From the NCBI GenBank assembly GCA_943735955.1, contig OX030966.1, positions 3,057,011-3,121,010 on the forward strand: a stretch of DNA of 64,000 bases. The letters are read 5' to 3'. Of this stretch, positions 34,091-51,842 are shown one piece after another (the first letter of the stretch is position 1; each line of letters opens with the position of its first letter). This stretch comes from Piscicola geometra (taxonomy: Eukaryota > Annelida > Clitellata > Hirudinida > Piscicolidae). A model generated the notes under the pieces. That model saw nothing but the letters and a program-made list of their open reading frames with translations, ran no database searches and had not been told where the DNA came from. The translations under genes were made by a program, and so were the position numbers.

Positions 34091-36105
34091 AGCAGGAGCG
34101 AATGATCAAGATGGAAAAGACTCATTCGCCTTTTCATTTCGAGCCGAAGGCTGAAGAGTATGGAAAGGATAAGAAGAACGATGATGAAAATGGAAAGGAT
34201 GACAAAAAGGATGAGGAAAATGGAAAAGATTATAAGGATAAGGAGGAGAAGGTTAAGGATAATGAAAGGAATGAAGATGAAGATTCTGAAAGTGAAGGTA
34301 GTATAAATTTTTTTGTCGCAAAAAAAGTTATCTATTGTTCTAACTTTTCTTTTCTGATCTTTAATGCTTAAACTAAAACTTTCACACTATGAATTCACTA
34401 TTTGTATTCTACCAAATAGTTGATCTAGCATTTTTTATTTGGACAAAAATAATTTTTACTAAATAATTAATACATCTATATTTTTAAAACATGCAAAAAA
34501 TATAACACCAATCCCCAAAAAAGCTGCCCATCCAACTGACTTCTCTTGTGGTCTTCAAAGTGTCAAGCCCAAACTTTTCAAGCGAATCATCAATGGATCA
34601 GAAGCAAAACCCCATTCATGGCCTTGGCAGGTTGGGGCTGATTCCAAGTTTTCAAAAATTGAACTTGAAGTAAACTTTTTTTCTGTTTTTTATTATTATT
34701 GAGAACTTCAAAATTAATATTTTCCCACCACACCACTAGGTTCTAATTTACTTGCGTAACAGTAAATACGAATTGTTCGAATTTGGGGCGGCTCCCTCAT
34801 TTCTCCAACTGCTATGCTTACAGCTTGTGTGTGGTTATCTGTTTAAGTTTATATGGTTCCACTCTAAGAATAAGATATTTTTGTTTCAGCGCCTTTATTT
34901 TAGTCTAAAACAAAATCAACGTAATTTATTTCGCAGGCTCAACAGGAGTATAGTAGGGGTAAGAGCAGGCAGGCATGAGAGATTCAAAAAATCAGATGTG
35001 CAAACTCCTCTTATCAAAGACATAATCATCCATTCCAGCTACAGAAAATTGTTGATAAGAAGATTTGATATAGTTCAAGTGAGGGGTGGAATGAAGATGG
35101 ATTGATGATTATCAATTATAATAGTTATGATTGGATTGTAGAAGAAAAATCTATCAATTTGAATTGATTCACTAGTTCACCTATAATTTTCAAAAAGAAC
35201 GTAAAAGCAGTTTGTCTTCCCATGGACAACCCAAGCATTGATGACTTGTGCTACGCCACTGGCTGGGGAGTCACTAATGGCGAGCTAAAACTAAAAATAA
35301 GAAATTAAAACTTTTTTGTTGAAGCGTTTTTCGATGGCATATTGACGTAGGCTCTCATTTGATCAGACAATTTTTTTAAAAATATTTTTTGATTTCCCGT
35401 ATTTTAAAAATGTGGCTCCACTGTCAACTTTTCTCTAAAATAATAGGAATCAAACTCACGAGAGTTATTTTAAATTTACTTTTTTTTCATCCAAAAAAAT
35501 GATTTAAAAAAAAAGTTTTCGTCGGAAGAACATGAGCGGCTATCTAGCGAGCATATTATTACTTAATCACCTATGTTTACAAAAGCCGTTATCAAATTCA
35601 AACTTAAACAAACTAGATTTGAAAAATAAGGGTTTAAGTTATACTAATAAAAATGTACAATTTAAATTTTTGCAAATTATTTTCAACCCCCCTTCACTTC
35701 AATCAACTCTTCTCAGGAACAAGAAAGGAGAACGTTCTGAGCCAGGTGAAGCTTCCAATAATCAGCCAGACAGTTTGCAGACAACCCGTCTATTACGGCT
35801 CAATAATCCCTGATGCTCATTTGCACGCAGGATACGAAGAAGGAGGAAAGAGTGTTTGTTCTGGAGACTCAGGCGGTGCTTTGGTGTGTCAAAACCGCTC
35901 AACTGGTCGTTGGTACCTACAAGGGGTAACATCTTTCACGTCACTTGAAGGTTGTGCAGCACCCGAGAAACCTCAAGTGTTCACCAGAGTTATGGCCTTC
36001 CTCCCCTGGATCTACGACCACGCTAAGGGTTTGTGGGATGAGGAAAGAGTAAATGAATTAGTACTAAAAGAACAAAATAATAATAATAATAAAGGAGAAG
36101 AATAA
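34091..36105 (+). pseudogene. SP4 body, unit 1: inactivated trypsin-family protease
   Basis: Recognisable exons: 34091-34297 (Lys/Asp/Glu-rich propeptide), 34524-34630 (FSCGL ... R/IINGSEAKPHSWPWQ), 34740-about 34830, 34937-35078, 35176-35279 and 35717-36105. Lesions: in the third exon one base is missing at the CGGS cysteine, and six bases that would encode Ala-His of TAAHC are gone; 11 bp are missing at DIAIIL (near 35073); the donor after 35279 is GC instead of GT; LCAGY has become LHAGY. Ser195 survives in SGDSGGAL, with Ser at position 189. The intron between exons 4 and 5 of the SP3 plan is absent. A final splice to 36348 would add V-K-P-S-K-Y-K. It is best called a pseudogene. Confidence 0.85.
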
Positions 36106-38420
<2,315 letters not shown>

Positions 38421-38521
38421 TAGATGGATTGACGATGGAAAGTGTCTGTAAAGAGAGCATGTCCATGACAGTTGTATCATCACCTCAAGCACTGTCCTGG
38501 CGTGCTCCCTTCATTGGCACT

Positions 38522-39010
38522 AACTCACTCACTCACTCTTTTTTTCACTTACTCACTCACTCACTCACTCACTCACTCACTCACTCACTCACTCACTCAC
38601 TCACTCACTCACTCACTCACTCACTCACTCACTCACTCACTCACTCACTCACTCACTCACTCACTCACTCACTCACTCACTCACTCACTCACTCACTCAC
38701 TCACTCACTCACTCACTCACTCACTCACTCACTCACTCACTCACTCACTCACTCACTCACTCACTCACTCACTCACTCACTCACTCACTCACTCACTCAC
38801 TCACTCACTCACTCACTCACTCACTCACTCACTCACTCACTCACTCACTCACTCACTCACTCACTCACTCACTCACTCACTCACTCACTCACTCACTCAC
38901 TCACTCACTCACTCACTCACTCACTCACTCACTCACTCACTCACTCACTCACTCACTCACTCACTCACTCACTCACTCACTCACTCACTCACTCACTCAC
39001 TCACTCACTC
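38522..39010. repeat. (ACTC)n microsatellite, unit 1
   Basis: About 120 tetramers, interrupted once near the left end by TCTTTTTTTCACTT. Its right end is the junction with unit 2. Confidence 0.97.
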
Positions 39011-39445
39011 AAGACATCTTAAAAGATGGTTTTTGGGAACGGCGAAGGTGAATTAACGGCGATAGTGTAATGGTTAAGACGCCTGGTCGTTACTCCGAAT
39101 GTCATGAGTTCAATTCCTTCCAGCGCCTATTATAGCTAGTAAGGACAACACTTTAAAACCGTTTCGTGAAAGCAAGAACCAAAGAAAGCAAACATGACAA
39201 GACGAATGTCTACTCATGTAAAAGCCTACATTGACGTGCTTATAGCACTGTGGTATAACGAAGAAAAACACGCTTGTAATCAGTTTAAGTCTTCATTTCC
39301 GTGACTAGGCTCTACATTTTAAGCCAGGTTGGATAAACAAGATATTTTAAACATACAACGAATGTTGTTTGAATTCGAATTATTTTTTTATAAATACACT
39401 ACATCTTGAAAAGTATTTTGCGCTTTAGCGACATCAAACCCACAG

Positions 39446-41490
39446 AGCAGGAGCGAATGATCAAGATGGAAAAGACTCATTCGCCTTTTCATTTCGAGCC
39501 GAAGGCTGAAGAGTATGGAAAGGATAAGAAGAACGATGATGAAAATGGAAAGGATGACAAAAAGGATGAGGAAAATGGAAAAGATTATAAGGATAAGGAG
39601 GAGAAGGTTAAGGATAATGAAAGGAATGAAGATGAAGATTCTGAAAGTGAAGGTAGTATAAATTTTTTTGTCGCAAAAAAAGTTATCTATTGTTCTAACT
39701 TTTCTTTTCTGATCTTTAATGCTTAAACTAAAACTTTCACACTATGAATTCACTATTTGTATTCTACCAAATAGTTGATCTAGCATTTTTTATTTGGACA
39801 AAAATAATTTTTACTAAATAATTAATACATCTATATTTTTAAAACATGCAAAAAATATAACACCAATCCCCAAAAAAGCTGCCCATCCAACTGACTTCTC
39901 TTGTGGTCTTCAAAGTGTCAAGCCCAAACTTTTCAAGCGAATCATCAATGGATCAGAAGCAAAACCCCATTCATGGCCTTGGCAGGTTGGGGCTGATTCC
40001 AAGTTTTCAAAAATTGAACTTGAAGTAAACTTTTTTTCTGTTTTTTATTATTATTGAGAACTTCAAAATTAATATTTTCCCACCACACCACTAGGTTCTA
40101 ATTTACTTGCGTAACAGTAAATACGAATTGTTCGAATTTGGGGCGGCTCCCTCATTTCTCCAACTGCTATGCTTACAGCTTGTGTGTGGTTATCTGTTTA
40201 AGTTTATATGGTTCCACTCTAAGAATAAGATATTTTTGTTTCAGCGCCTTTATTTTAGTCTAAAACAAAATCAACGTAATTTATTTCGCAGGCTCAACAG
40301 GAGTATAGTAGGGGTAAGAGCAGGCAGGCATGAGAGATTCAAAAAATCAGATGTGCAAACTCCTCTTATCAAAGACATAATCATCCATTCCAGCTACAGA
40401 AAATTGTTGATAAGAAGATTTGATATAGTTCAAGTGAGGGGTGGAATGAAGATGGATTGATGATTATCAATTATAATAGTTATGATTGGATTGTAGAAGA
40501 AAAATCTATCAATTTGAATTGATTCACTAGTTCACCTATAATTTTCAAAAAGAACGTAAAAGCAGTTTGTCTTCCCATGGACAACCCAAGCATTGATGAC
40601 TTGTGCTACGCCACTGGCTGGGGAGTCACTAATGGCGAGCTAAAACTAAAAATAAGAAATTAAAACTTTTTTGTTGAAGCGTTTTTCGATGGCATATTGA
40701 CGTAGGCTCTCATTTGATCAGACAATTTTTTTTAAAATATTTTTTGATTTCCCGTATTTTAAAAATGTGGCTCCACTGTCAACTTTTCTCTAAAATAATA
40801 GGAATCAAACTCACGAGAGTTATTTTAAATTTACTTTTTTTTCATCCAAAAAAATGATTTAAAAAAAAAGTTTTCGTCGGAAGAACATGAGCGGCTATCT
40901 AGCGAGCATATTATTACTTAATCACCTATGTTTACAAAAGCCGTTATCAAATTCAAACTTAAACAAACTAGATTTGAAAAATAAGGGTTTAAGTTATACT
41001 AATAAAAATGTACAATTTAAATTTTTGCAAATTATTTTCAACCCCCCTTCACTTCAATCAACTCTTCTCAGGAACAAGAAAGGAGAACGTTCTGAGCCAG
41101 GTGAAGCTTCCAATAATCAGCCAGACAGTTTGCAGACAACCCGTCTATTACGGCTCAATAATCCCTGATGCTCATTTGCACGCAGGATACGAAGAAGGAG
41201 GAAAGAGTGTTTGTTCTGGAGACTCAGGCGGTGCTTTGGTGTGTCAAAACCGCTCAACTGGTCGTTGGTACCTACAAGGGGTAACATCTTTCACGTCACT
41301 TGAACAAGGGGTAACATCTTTCACGTCACTTGAAGGTTGTGCAGCACCCGAGAAACCTCAAGTGTTCACCAGAGTTATGGCCTTCCTCCCCTGGATCTAC
41401 GACCACGCTAAGGGTTTGTGGGATGAGGAAAGAGTAAATGAATTAGTACTAAAAGAACAAAATAATAATAATAATAAAGGAGAAGAATAA
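39446..41490 (+). pseudogene. SP4 body, unit 2
   Basis: Exons 39446-39652, 39879-39985, 40095-about 40185, 40292-40433, 40531-40634 and 41072-41490. It shares all lesions of unit 1: the frameshift, the missing Ala-His, the 11-bp deletion, the GC donor and LHAGY. In addition, a 30-bp tandem duplication (41275-41304 and 41305-41334) repeats ten residues, QGVTSFTSLE, in the strand that lines the S1 pocket. No signal exon precedes it. Confidence 0.87.
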
Positions 41491-43455
41491 TAGTTATAAT
41501 ATTAATAATAATAATAATGCAAAACTTCATTATAGTGGCATATTACTCATATGGGCCTTTTGGAGACTGCAAATTTCCATTCACGCCTAGGACCATTAAC
41601 TACGCGTCAAAAATTAAAGGTGTCATTTAGAGTGGTTTGGGGGAGCAATGATTAAATGGGATAAATACTAGAATTTATTGTAAAAATTTTATCGAGTATC
41701 AAGATAATTTAATGTTTTATTTTCAGTGAAGCCATCAAAGTATAAAAATGTCTCACGGGACTGAAGAAAGAGACTTGCAACAACTTTAAATATCAATTCA
41801 CTTTAGTTTTCCCACATTTCAATGTGCTTGGAAACTATTCGAATTAATAAACTGAACGAGCGTCTGAACAAGTTTTTACAATTATTAAATTAAATTAATT
41901 AATTCACGAGTTTCAAAAAGTTTATTTACAATAATAGTTACGACGGTTCTGTTACAATATAGTTACTATTTCTATAAAATCGTCTTAGTGTTTGAATAAT
42001 TTCCTTTAAAATGGAGAAAAATAGTTTTTATATATATTTCTTTTATAAATTAATATTTTACTTGAATATTCTGAAATTCTATGAAGCTATTTTCATAATC
42101 ATCAGCATCTCAACTTCATGCCCAATCATTATACTTTTGCATAACTACCGGCTATTCAGCATAAATATAACTCATTGTATTTAAAAATAATAGTAATTTG
42201 TAGTATTATTATTTTAATTTTATTTTCAGCTCTAAATTATTTTATTCTTTAAAAAATGCTTTTTTCTTTTTTTCCGTATATATAAATCCGAGCCTCTTGA
42301 ATGTTAACTTATGAAAATTAGTTTCAATCTTATATAACTAAAGATAAATGCCTTTTTTTTAGCTTACAACAGTTCTGAAGATCAAATCTTTGAGTTACTA
42401 GAGTGCTAATCCGAACCCAATAGGAGGTTAAACACCGCAATCATGATTTTAGAAATGTCCAATTTTTCAACTAATTTAAAATTTTTGTTACTGTATTTAA
42501 TCAAACTTGCTTCAAAGCTTATCATAATATTTTTATGATTTGTAAACATGAATGACATCAGATTTTATTGGCAGAGTCAGTTGAAGAGATTGTAAAAAAG
42601 GGATTAAATCAGTGAGCAGACGTGGAGAGGTTTTATTAATTCAAAAAAATTATTTCAACATTAAATAATTTTGCACAAACTTATGGATCGATCGAAGATG
42701 ATTTCAATGATATCAATGTAAATGATGAAGAAAATGTATATTTTCATAATTCAGTATAAAAATATAAAAAATTAACAAAAATGTCGATGATTTAATAAAA
42801 ACAAGAATAATAATAAATATATTAGTTATTATAATTAATGAATAATAATCATGGAATTTGAAACAGGAGTGAGAGCAAGCAATGTCATGACGCGTGCGAT
42901 GACAGAGGTTACTTTAGAGCTCAGTAAATACCGCCATAATGAATAAATAATAATAATAATATCTATCATTATTATTATTATTTTTAATTAATATATTTAC
43001 ACTTATTATTATTATTATTATTGTTTATTGGTATTATCATAATAATAGTAGTTATGAATAAATTAAGGGTTTTACCAATATTTAATACATTTTTTAGAAT
43101 TTTTATTATAAAGTATTGTAGAAATAAAATTGGCATTGATTTGATTCTTGAAAACAACATAACTAATTTTAATTAAACAATTTTAAAACATTTCAATAAC
43201 ACCTCCAAGTCACAAAGGTCAAATCAAAAATTTCAAATCAAAAGGTCAAACCAGAAGGTCTTTGAGGATGTAATTCTAGTGTTCCATGAATGGCTAATGA
43301 GCCTTAACGGCGTGTTAATTCGTGAATTAATGAGTGAATTAATTTATTTAATTTGGTTAATGGGATGTGTAATAGAATGGTATTAGGCTAATTAGAATGT
43401 TATGCGACTAGTTTTTTGTAGCACAGTATTGTACCAATTTATCGCCAACATTCTG

Positions 43456-44216
<761 letters not shown>

Positions 44217-44651
44217 AAGACATCTTAAAAGATGGTTTTTGGGAACGGCGAAGGTGAATTAACGGCGATAGTGTAATGGTTAAGACGCCTGGTCGTTACT
44301 CCGAATGTCATGAGTTCAATTCCTTCCAGCGCCTATTATAGCTAGTAAGGACAACACTTTAAAACCGTTTCGTGAAAGCAAGAACCAAAGAAAGCAAACA
44401 TGACAAGACGAATGTCTACTCATGTAAAAGCCTACGTTGACGTGCTTATAGCACTGTGATATAACGAAGAAAAACACGCTTGTAATCAGTTTAAGTCTTC
44501 ATTTCCGTGACTAGGCTCTACATTTTAAGCCAGGTTGGATAAACAAGATATTTTAAACATACAACGAATGTTGTTTGAATTCGAATTATTTTTTTATAAA
44601 TACACTACATCTTGAAAAGTATTTTGCGCTTTAGCGACATCAAACCCACAG

Positions 44652-46682
44652 AGCAGGAGCGAATGATCAAGATGGAAAAGACTCATTCGCCTTTTCATTT
44701 CGAGCCGAAGGCTGAAGAGTACGGAAAGGATAAGAAGAACGATGATGAAAATGGAAAGGATGACAAAAAGGATGAGGAAAATGGAAAAGATTAGAAGGAT
44801 AAGGAGGAGAAGGTTAAGGATAATGAAAGGAATGAAGATGAAGATTCTGAAAGTGAAGGTAGTATAAATTTTTTTGTCGCAAAAAAAGTTATCTATTGTT
44901 CTAACTTTTCTTTTCTGATCTTTAATGCTTAAACTAAAACTTTCACACTATGAATTCACTATTTGTATTCTACTAAATAGTTGATCTAGCATTTTTTATT
45001 TGGACAAAAATAATTTTTACTAAATAATTAATACATCTATATTTTTAAAACATGCAAAAAATATAACACCAATCCCCAAAAAAGCTGCCCATCCAACTGA
45101 CTTCTCTTGTGGTCTTCAAAGTGTCAAGCCCAAACTTTTCAAGCGAATCATCAATGGATCAGAAGCAAAACCCCATTCATGGCCTTGGCAGGTTGGGGCT
45201 GATTCCAAGTTTTCAAAAATTGAACTTGAAGTAAACTTTTTTTTTGTTTTTTATTATTATTGAGAACTTCAAAATTAATATTTTCCCACCACACCACTAG
45301 GTTCTAATTTACTTGCGTAACAGTAAATACGAATTGTTCGAATTTGGGGCGGCTCCCTCATTTCTCCAACTGCTATGCTTACAGCTTGTGTGTGGTTATC
45401 TGTTTAAGTTTATATGGTTCCACTCTAAGAATAAGATATTTTTGTTTCAGCGCCTTTATTTTAGTCTAAAACAAAATCAACGTAATTTATTTCACAGGTT
45501 CAACTGGAGTATAGTAGGAGTTAGAGCAGGCAGGCATGAGAGATTCAAAAAATCAGATGTGCAAACTCCTCTTCTCAAAGACATAATCATCCATTCCAGC
45601 TACAGAAAATTGTTGATAGGAAGATTTGATATAGCTATCATTTTGTTCAAGTGAGGGGTGGAATGAAGATGGATTGATGATTATCAATTATAATAGTTAT
45701 GATTGGATTGTAGAAGAAAAATCTATCAATCTGAATTGATCCACCAGTTCACCTATAATTTTCAAAAAGAACGTAAAAGCAGTTTGTCTTCCCATGGACA
45801 ACCCAAGAATTGATGACTTGTGCTACGCCACTGGCTAGGGAGTTACTAATAGCGAGCTAAAACTAAAAATAGGAAATTAAAACTTTTTTGTTGAAGCGTG
45901 TTTCGATGGCATATTGACGTAGGCTCTCATTTGATCAGACAATTCTTTTTCACATATTTTTGTTTTCCCGTATTTTCAAAATGTGGATCCACTGTCAAAT
46001 TTTCTCTAAAATAATAGGAATCAAACTCACGAGAGTTATTTTAAATTTACTTTTTTTTCATCCAAAAAAAAGATTTTTTAAAAAAGTTTTCGTCGGAAGA
46101 AAATAGAACATGAGCGGCTACCTAGCGAGCATATTATTACTTAATCACCTATGTTTACAAAAGCCGTTATCGAATTCAAACTTAAACAAACTAGATTTGA
46201 AAAATAAGGGTTTAAGTTATACTAACCAAAATGTACAATTTGAATTTTTGCAAGTTATTTTCAACCCCCTTCACTTCAATCAACTCTTCTCAGGAACAGG
46301 AAAGGAGAACGTTCTGAGCCAGATGAAGCTTCCAATAATCAGCCAGACAGTTTGCAGACAACCCATCTATTACGGCTCAATAATCCCTGATGCTCATTTG
46401 CACGCAGGATACGAAGAAGGAGGAAAGAGTGTTTGTTCTGGAGACTCAGGCGGTGCTTTGGTGTGTCAAAACCGCACAACTGGTCGTTGGTACCTACAAG
46501 GGGTAACATCTTTCACGTCACTTGAAGGTTGTGCAGCACCCAAGAAACCTCCAGTGTTCACCAGAGTTATGGCCTTCCTCCCCTGGATCTACGACCGCGC
46601 TAAGGGTTTGTGGGATGAGGAAAGAGTAAATGAATTAGTACTACAAGAACAAAATAATAATAATAAAAAAAGAAAAGAATAA
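44652..46682 (+). pseudogene. SP4 body, unit 3
   Basis: Last coding exon 46294-46682. Shares the third-exon frameshift, the missing Ala-His and LHAGY with the other units. It keeps the 11 bp lost elsewhere and so still reads F-D-I-A-I-I-L at the catalytic aspartate. It has two private stops: TAG at 44792-44794 in the propeptide and TAG at 45836-45838 where the others have Trp of C-Y-A-T-G-W. The donor after exon 7 also lacks GT. Confidence 0.88.
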
Positions 46683-48607
46683 TAATTATAATATTAATAA
46701 TAATAATAATGCAAAACTTTATTATAGTGGCATATAACTCATACGGGCCTTTTGGAGACTGCAAATTTCCATTCACGCCTAGGACCATTAACTACGCGTC
46801 AAAAATTAAAGGTGTCATTTAGAGTGGTTTGGGGGAGCAATGATTAAATGGAGAAAAAAAACTAGAATTTATTGTAAAAGTTTTATCGAGTATCAAGATA
46901 ATTTAATATTTTCTTTTCAGTGAAGCCATCAAAGTATAAAAATGTCTTACGGGACTGAAGAAAGAGACTTGCAGCAACTTTAATTATCAATTCACTTTAG
47001 TTTTCCCACATTTCAATGTGCTTGGAAACTATTCGAATTAATAAACTAAACGAGCCTCTGAACAAGTTTTTACAATTATTAAATTAAATTAATTAATTCA
47101 CGAGTTTCAAAAAGTTCATTTACAATAATAGTTTTGTTACAGTATAGTTACTATTTCTATAAAATCGTCTTAGTGTTTGAATAATTTCATTTCAAAAGAG
47201 GAAAATAGTTTCTTATATATTTCTTTTAGAAAATCATATTTTACTTGAATATTCTGAAATTCTATGAAGCCATTTTCATCATCATCAGCATCTCAACTTC
47301 ATGCCCGATCATTATACTTTTGCATAACTACCGGCTATCCAGCATAAATATAACTCATTGTATTTAAAAATAATAGTAATTTGTAGTATTATTATTTTAA
47401 TTTTATTTTCAGCTCTAAATTATTTTATTCTTTAAAAAATGTTTTTTTCTTTTTTTCCGTATATATAAATCCGAGCTTCTTAAACTTATGAAAATTAGTT
47501 TCAATCTTTTTTAGCTTACAACAGTTCTGAAGATCAAATCTTTGAGTTACCAGAGTGCTTGTCCGAACCCAAATGGAGGTTAAACACCGCAATCATGATT
47601 TTAGAAATGTCCAATTTTTCAACTAATTTAAAATTTTTGTTACTGTATTTAATCAAACTTGCTTCAAAGCTTATCATAATATTTTTATGATTTGTAAACA
47701 TGAATGACATCAGATTTTATTGGCAGAGTCAGTTGAAGAGATTGTAAAAAAGGGATTAAATGAGTGAGCAGACGTGGAGAGGTTTTATTAATTCAAAAAA
47801 AATATTTCAACATTAAATAATTTTGCACAAACTTATGGATCGATCGAAGATGATTTCAATGATATCAATGTAAATGATGAAGAAAATGTATATTTTCATA
47901 ATTCAGTATAAAAATATAAAAAATTAACAAAAATGTCGATGATTTAATAAAAACAAGAATAATAATAAATATATTAGTTATTATAATTAATGAATAATAA
48001 TCATGGAATTTGAAACAGGAGTGAGAGCAAGCAATGTCATGACGCGTGCGATGACAGAGGTTACTTTAGAGCTCAGTAAATACCGCCATAATGAATAAAT
48101 AATAATAATAATATCTATCATTATTATTATTATTTTTAATTAATATATTTACACTTATCATTATTATTATTATTGTTTATTGGTATTATCATAATAATAG
48201 TAGTTATGAATAAATTAAGGGTTTTACCAATATTTAATACATTTTTTAGAATTTTTATTATAAAGTATTGTAGAAATAAAATTGGCATTGATTTGATTCT
48301 TGAAAACAACATAACTAATTTTAATTAAACAATTTTAAAACATTTCAATAACACCTCCAAGTCACAAAGGTCAAATCAAAAATTTCAAATCAAAAGGTCA
48401 AACCAGAAGGTCTTTGAGGATGTAATTCTAGTGTTCCATGAATGGCTAATGAGCCTTAACGGCGTGTTAATTCGTGAATTAATGAGTGAATTAATTTATT
48501 TAATTTGGTTAATGGGATGTGTAATAGAATGGTATTAGGCTAATTAGAATGTTATGCGACTAGTTTTTTGTAGCACAGTATTGTACCAATTTATCGCCAA
48601 CATTCTG

Positions 48608-49422
<815 letters not shown>

Positions 49423-49857
49423 AAGACATCTTAAAAGATGGTTTTTGGGAACGGCGAAGGTGAATTAACGGCGATAGTGTAATGGTTAAGACGCCTGGTC
49501 GTTACTCCGAATGTCATGAGTTCAATTCCTTCCAGCGCCTATTATAGCTAGTAAGGACAACACTTTAAAACCGTTTCGTGAAAGCAAGAACCAAAGAAAG
49601 CAAACATGACAAGACGAATGTCTACTCATGTAAAAGCCTACATTGACGTGCTTATAGCACTGTGGTATAACGAAGAAAAACACGCTTGTAATCAGTTTAA
49701 GTCTTCATTTCCGTGACTAGGCTCTACATTTTAAGCCAGGTTGGATAAACAAGATATTTTAAACATACAACGAATGTTGTTTGAATTCGAATTATTTTTT
49801 TATAAATACACTACATCTTGAAAAGTATTTTGCGCTTTAGCGACATCAAACCCACAG

Positions 49858-51842
49858 AGCAGGAGCGAATGATCAAGATGGAAAAGACTCATTCGCCTTT
49901 TCATTTCGAGCCGAAGGCTGAAGAGTATGGAAAGGATGAGAAGAAGGATGATGAAAATGGAAAGGATGATAAAGATAAGGAGGAGAAGGTTAAGGATAAT
50001 GAAAGGAATGAAGATGAAGATTCTGAAAGTGAAGGTAGTATAAATTTTTTTGTCGCAAAAAAAGTTATCTATTGTTCTAACTTTTCTTTTCTGATCTTTA
50101 ATGCTTAAACTAAAACTTTCACACTATGAATTCACTATTTGTATTCTACCAAATAGTTGATCTAGCATTTTTTATTTGGACAAAAATAATTTTTACTAAA
50201 TAATTAATACATCTATATTTTTAAAACATGCAAAAAATATAACACCAATCCCCAAAAAAGCTGCCCATCCAACTGACTTCTCTTGTGGTCTTCAAAGTGT
50301 CAAGCCCAAACTTTTCAAGCGAATCATCAATGGATCAGAAGCAAAACCCCATTCATGGCCTTGGCAGGTTGGGGCTGATTCCAAGTTTTCAAAAATTGAA
50401 CTTGAAGTAAACTTTTTTTCTGTTTTTTATTATTATTGAGAACTTCAAAATTAATATTTTCCCACCACACCACTAGGTTCTAATTTACTTGCGTAACAGT
50501 AAATACGAATTGTTCGAATTTGGGGCGGCTCCCTCATTTCTCCAACTGCTATGCTTACAGCTTGTGTGTGGTTATCTGTTTAAGTTTATATGGTTCCACT
50601 CTAAGAATAAGATATTTTTGTTTCAGCGCCTTTATTTTAGTCTAAAACAAAATCAACGTAATTTATTTCGCAGGCTCAACAGGAGTATAGTAGGGGTAAG
50701 AGCAGGCAGGCATGAGAGATTCAAAAAATCAGATGTGCAAACTCCTCTTATCAAAGACATAATCATCCATTCCAGCTACAGAAAATTGTTGATAAGAAGA
50801 TTTGATATAGTTCAAGTGAGGGGTGGAATGAAGATGGATTGATGATTATCAATTATAATAGTTATGATTGGATTGTAGAAGAAAAATCTATCAATTTGAA
50901 TTGATTCACTAGTTCACCTATAATTTTCAAAAAGAACGTAAAAGCAGTTTGTCTTCCCATGGACAACCCAAGCATTGATGACTTGTGCTACGCCACTGGC
51001 TGGGGAGTCACTAATGGCGAGCTAAAACTAAAAATAAGAAATTAAAACTTTTTTGTTGAAGCGTTTTTTGATGGCATATTGACGTAGGCTCTCATTTGAT
51101 CAGACAATTTTTTTAAAAATATTTTTTGATTTCCCGTATTTTAAAAATGTGGCTCCACTGTCAACTTTTCTCTAAAATAATAGGAATCAAACTCACGAGA
51201 GTTATTTTAAATTTACTTTTTTTTCATCCAAAAAAATGATTTTTAAAAAAAGTTTTCGTCGGAAGAACATGAGCGGCTATCTAGCGAGCATATTATTACT
51301 TAATCACCTATGTTTACAAAAGCCGTTATCAAATTCAAACTTAAACAAACTAGATTTGAAAAATAAGGGTTTAAGTTATACTAATAAAAATGTACAATTT
51401 AAATTTTTGCAAATTATTTTCAACCCCCCTTCACTTCAATCAACTCTTCTCAGGAACAAGAAAGGAGAACGTTCTGAGCCAGGTGAAGCTTCCAATAATC
51501 AGCCAGACAGTTTGCAGACAACCCGTCTATTACGGCTCAATAATCCCTGATGCTCATTTGCACGCAGGATACGAAGAAGGAGGAAAGAGTGTTTGTTCTG
51601 GAGACTCAGGCGGTGCTTTGGTGTGTCAAAACCGCTCAACTGGTCGTTGGTACCTACAAGGGGTAACATCTTTCACGTCACTTGAAGGTTGTGCAGCACC
51701 CGAGAAACCTCAAGTGTTCACCAGAGTTATGGCCTTCCTCCCCTGGATCTACGACCACGCTAAGGGTTTGTGGGATGAGGAAAGAGTAAATGAATTAGTA
51801 CTAAAAGAACAAAATAATAATAATAATAAAGGAGAAGAATAA
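49858..51842 (+). pseudogene. SP4 body, unit 4
   Basis: Last coding exon 51454-51842. Same lesions as units 1 and 2. The Lys/Asp repeat of the propeptide is ten codons shorter (a 30-bp deletion near 49960), which shows this tract is itself a coding minisatellite that changes length by slippage. Confidence 0.87.

Noticed and set aside
34752..35105. 117-codon plus-strand frame in the array as a novel protein
   Set aside because: It reads the frameshifted protease exon 4, an intron and exons 5-6 continuously; homology is in a different frame for its first part.
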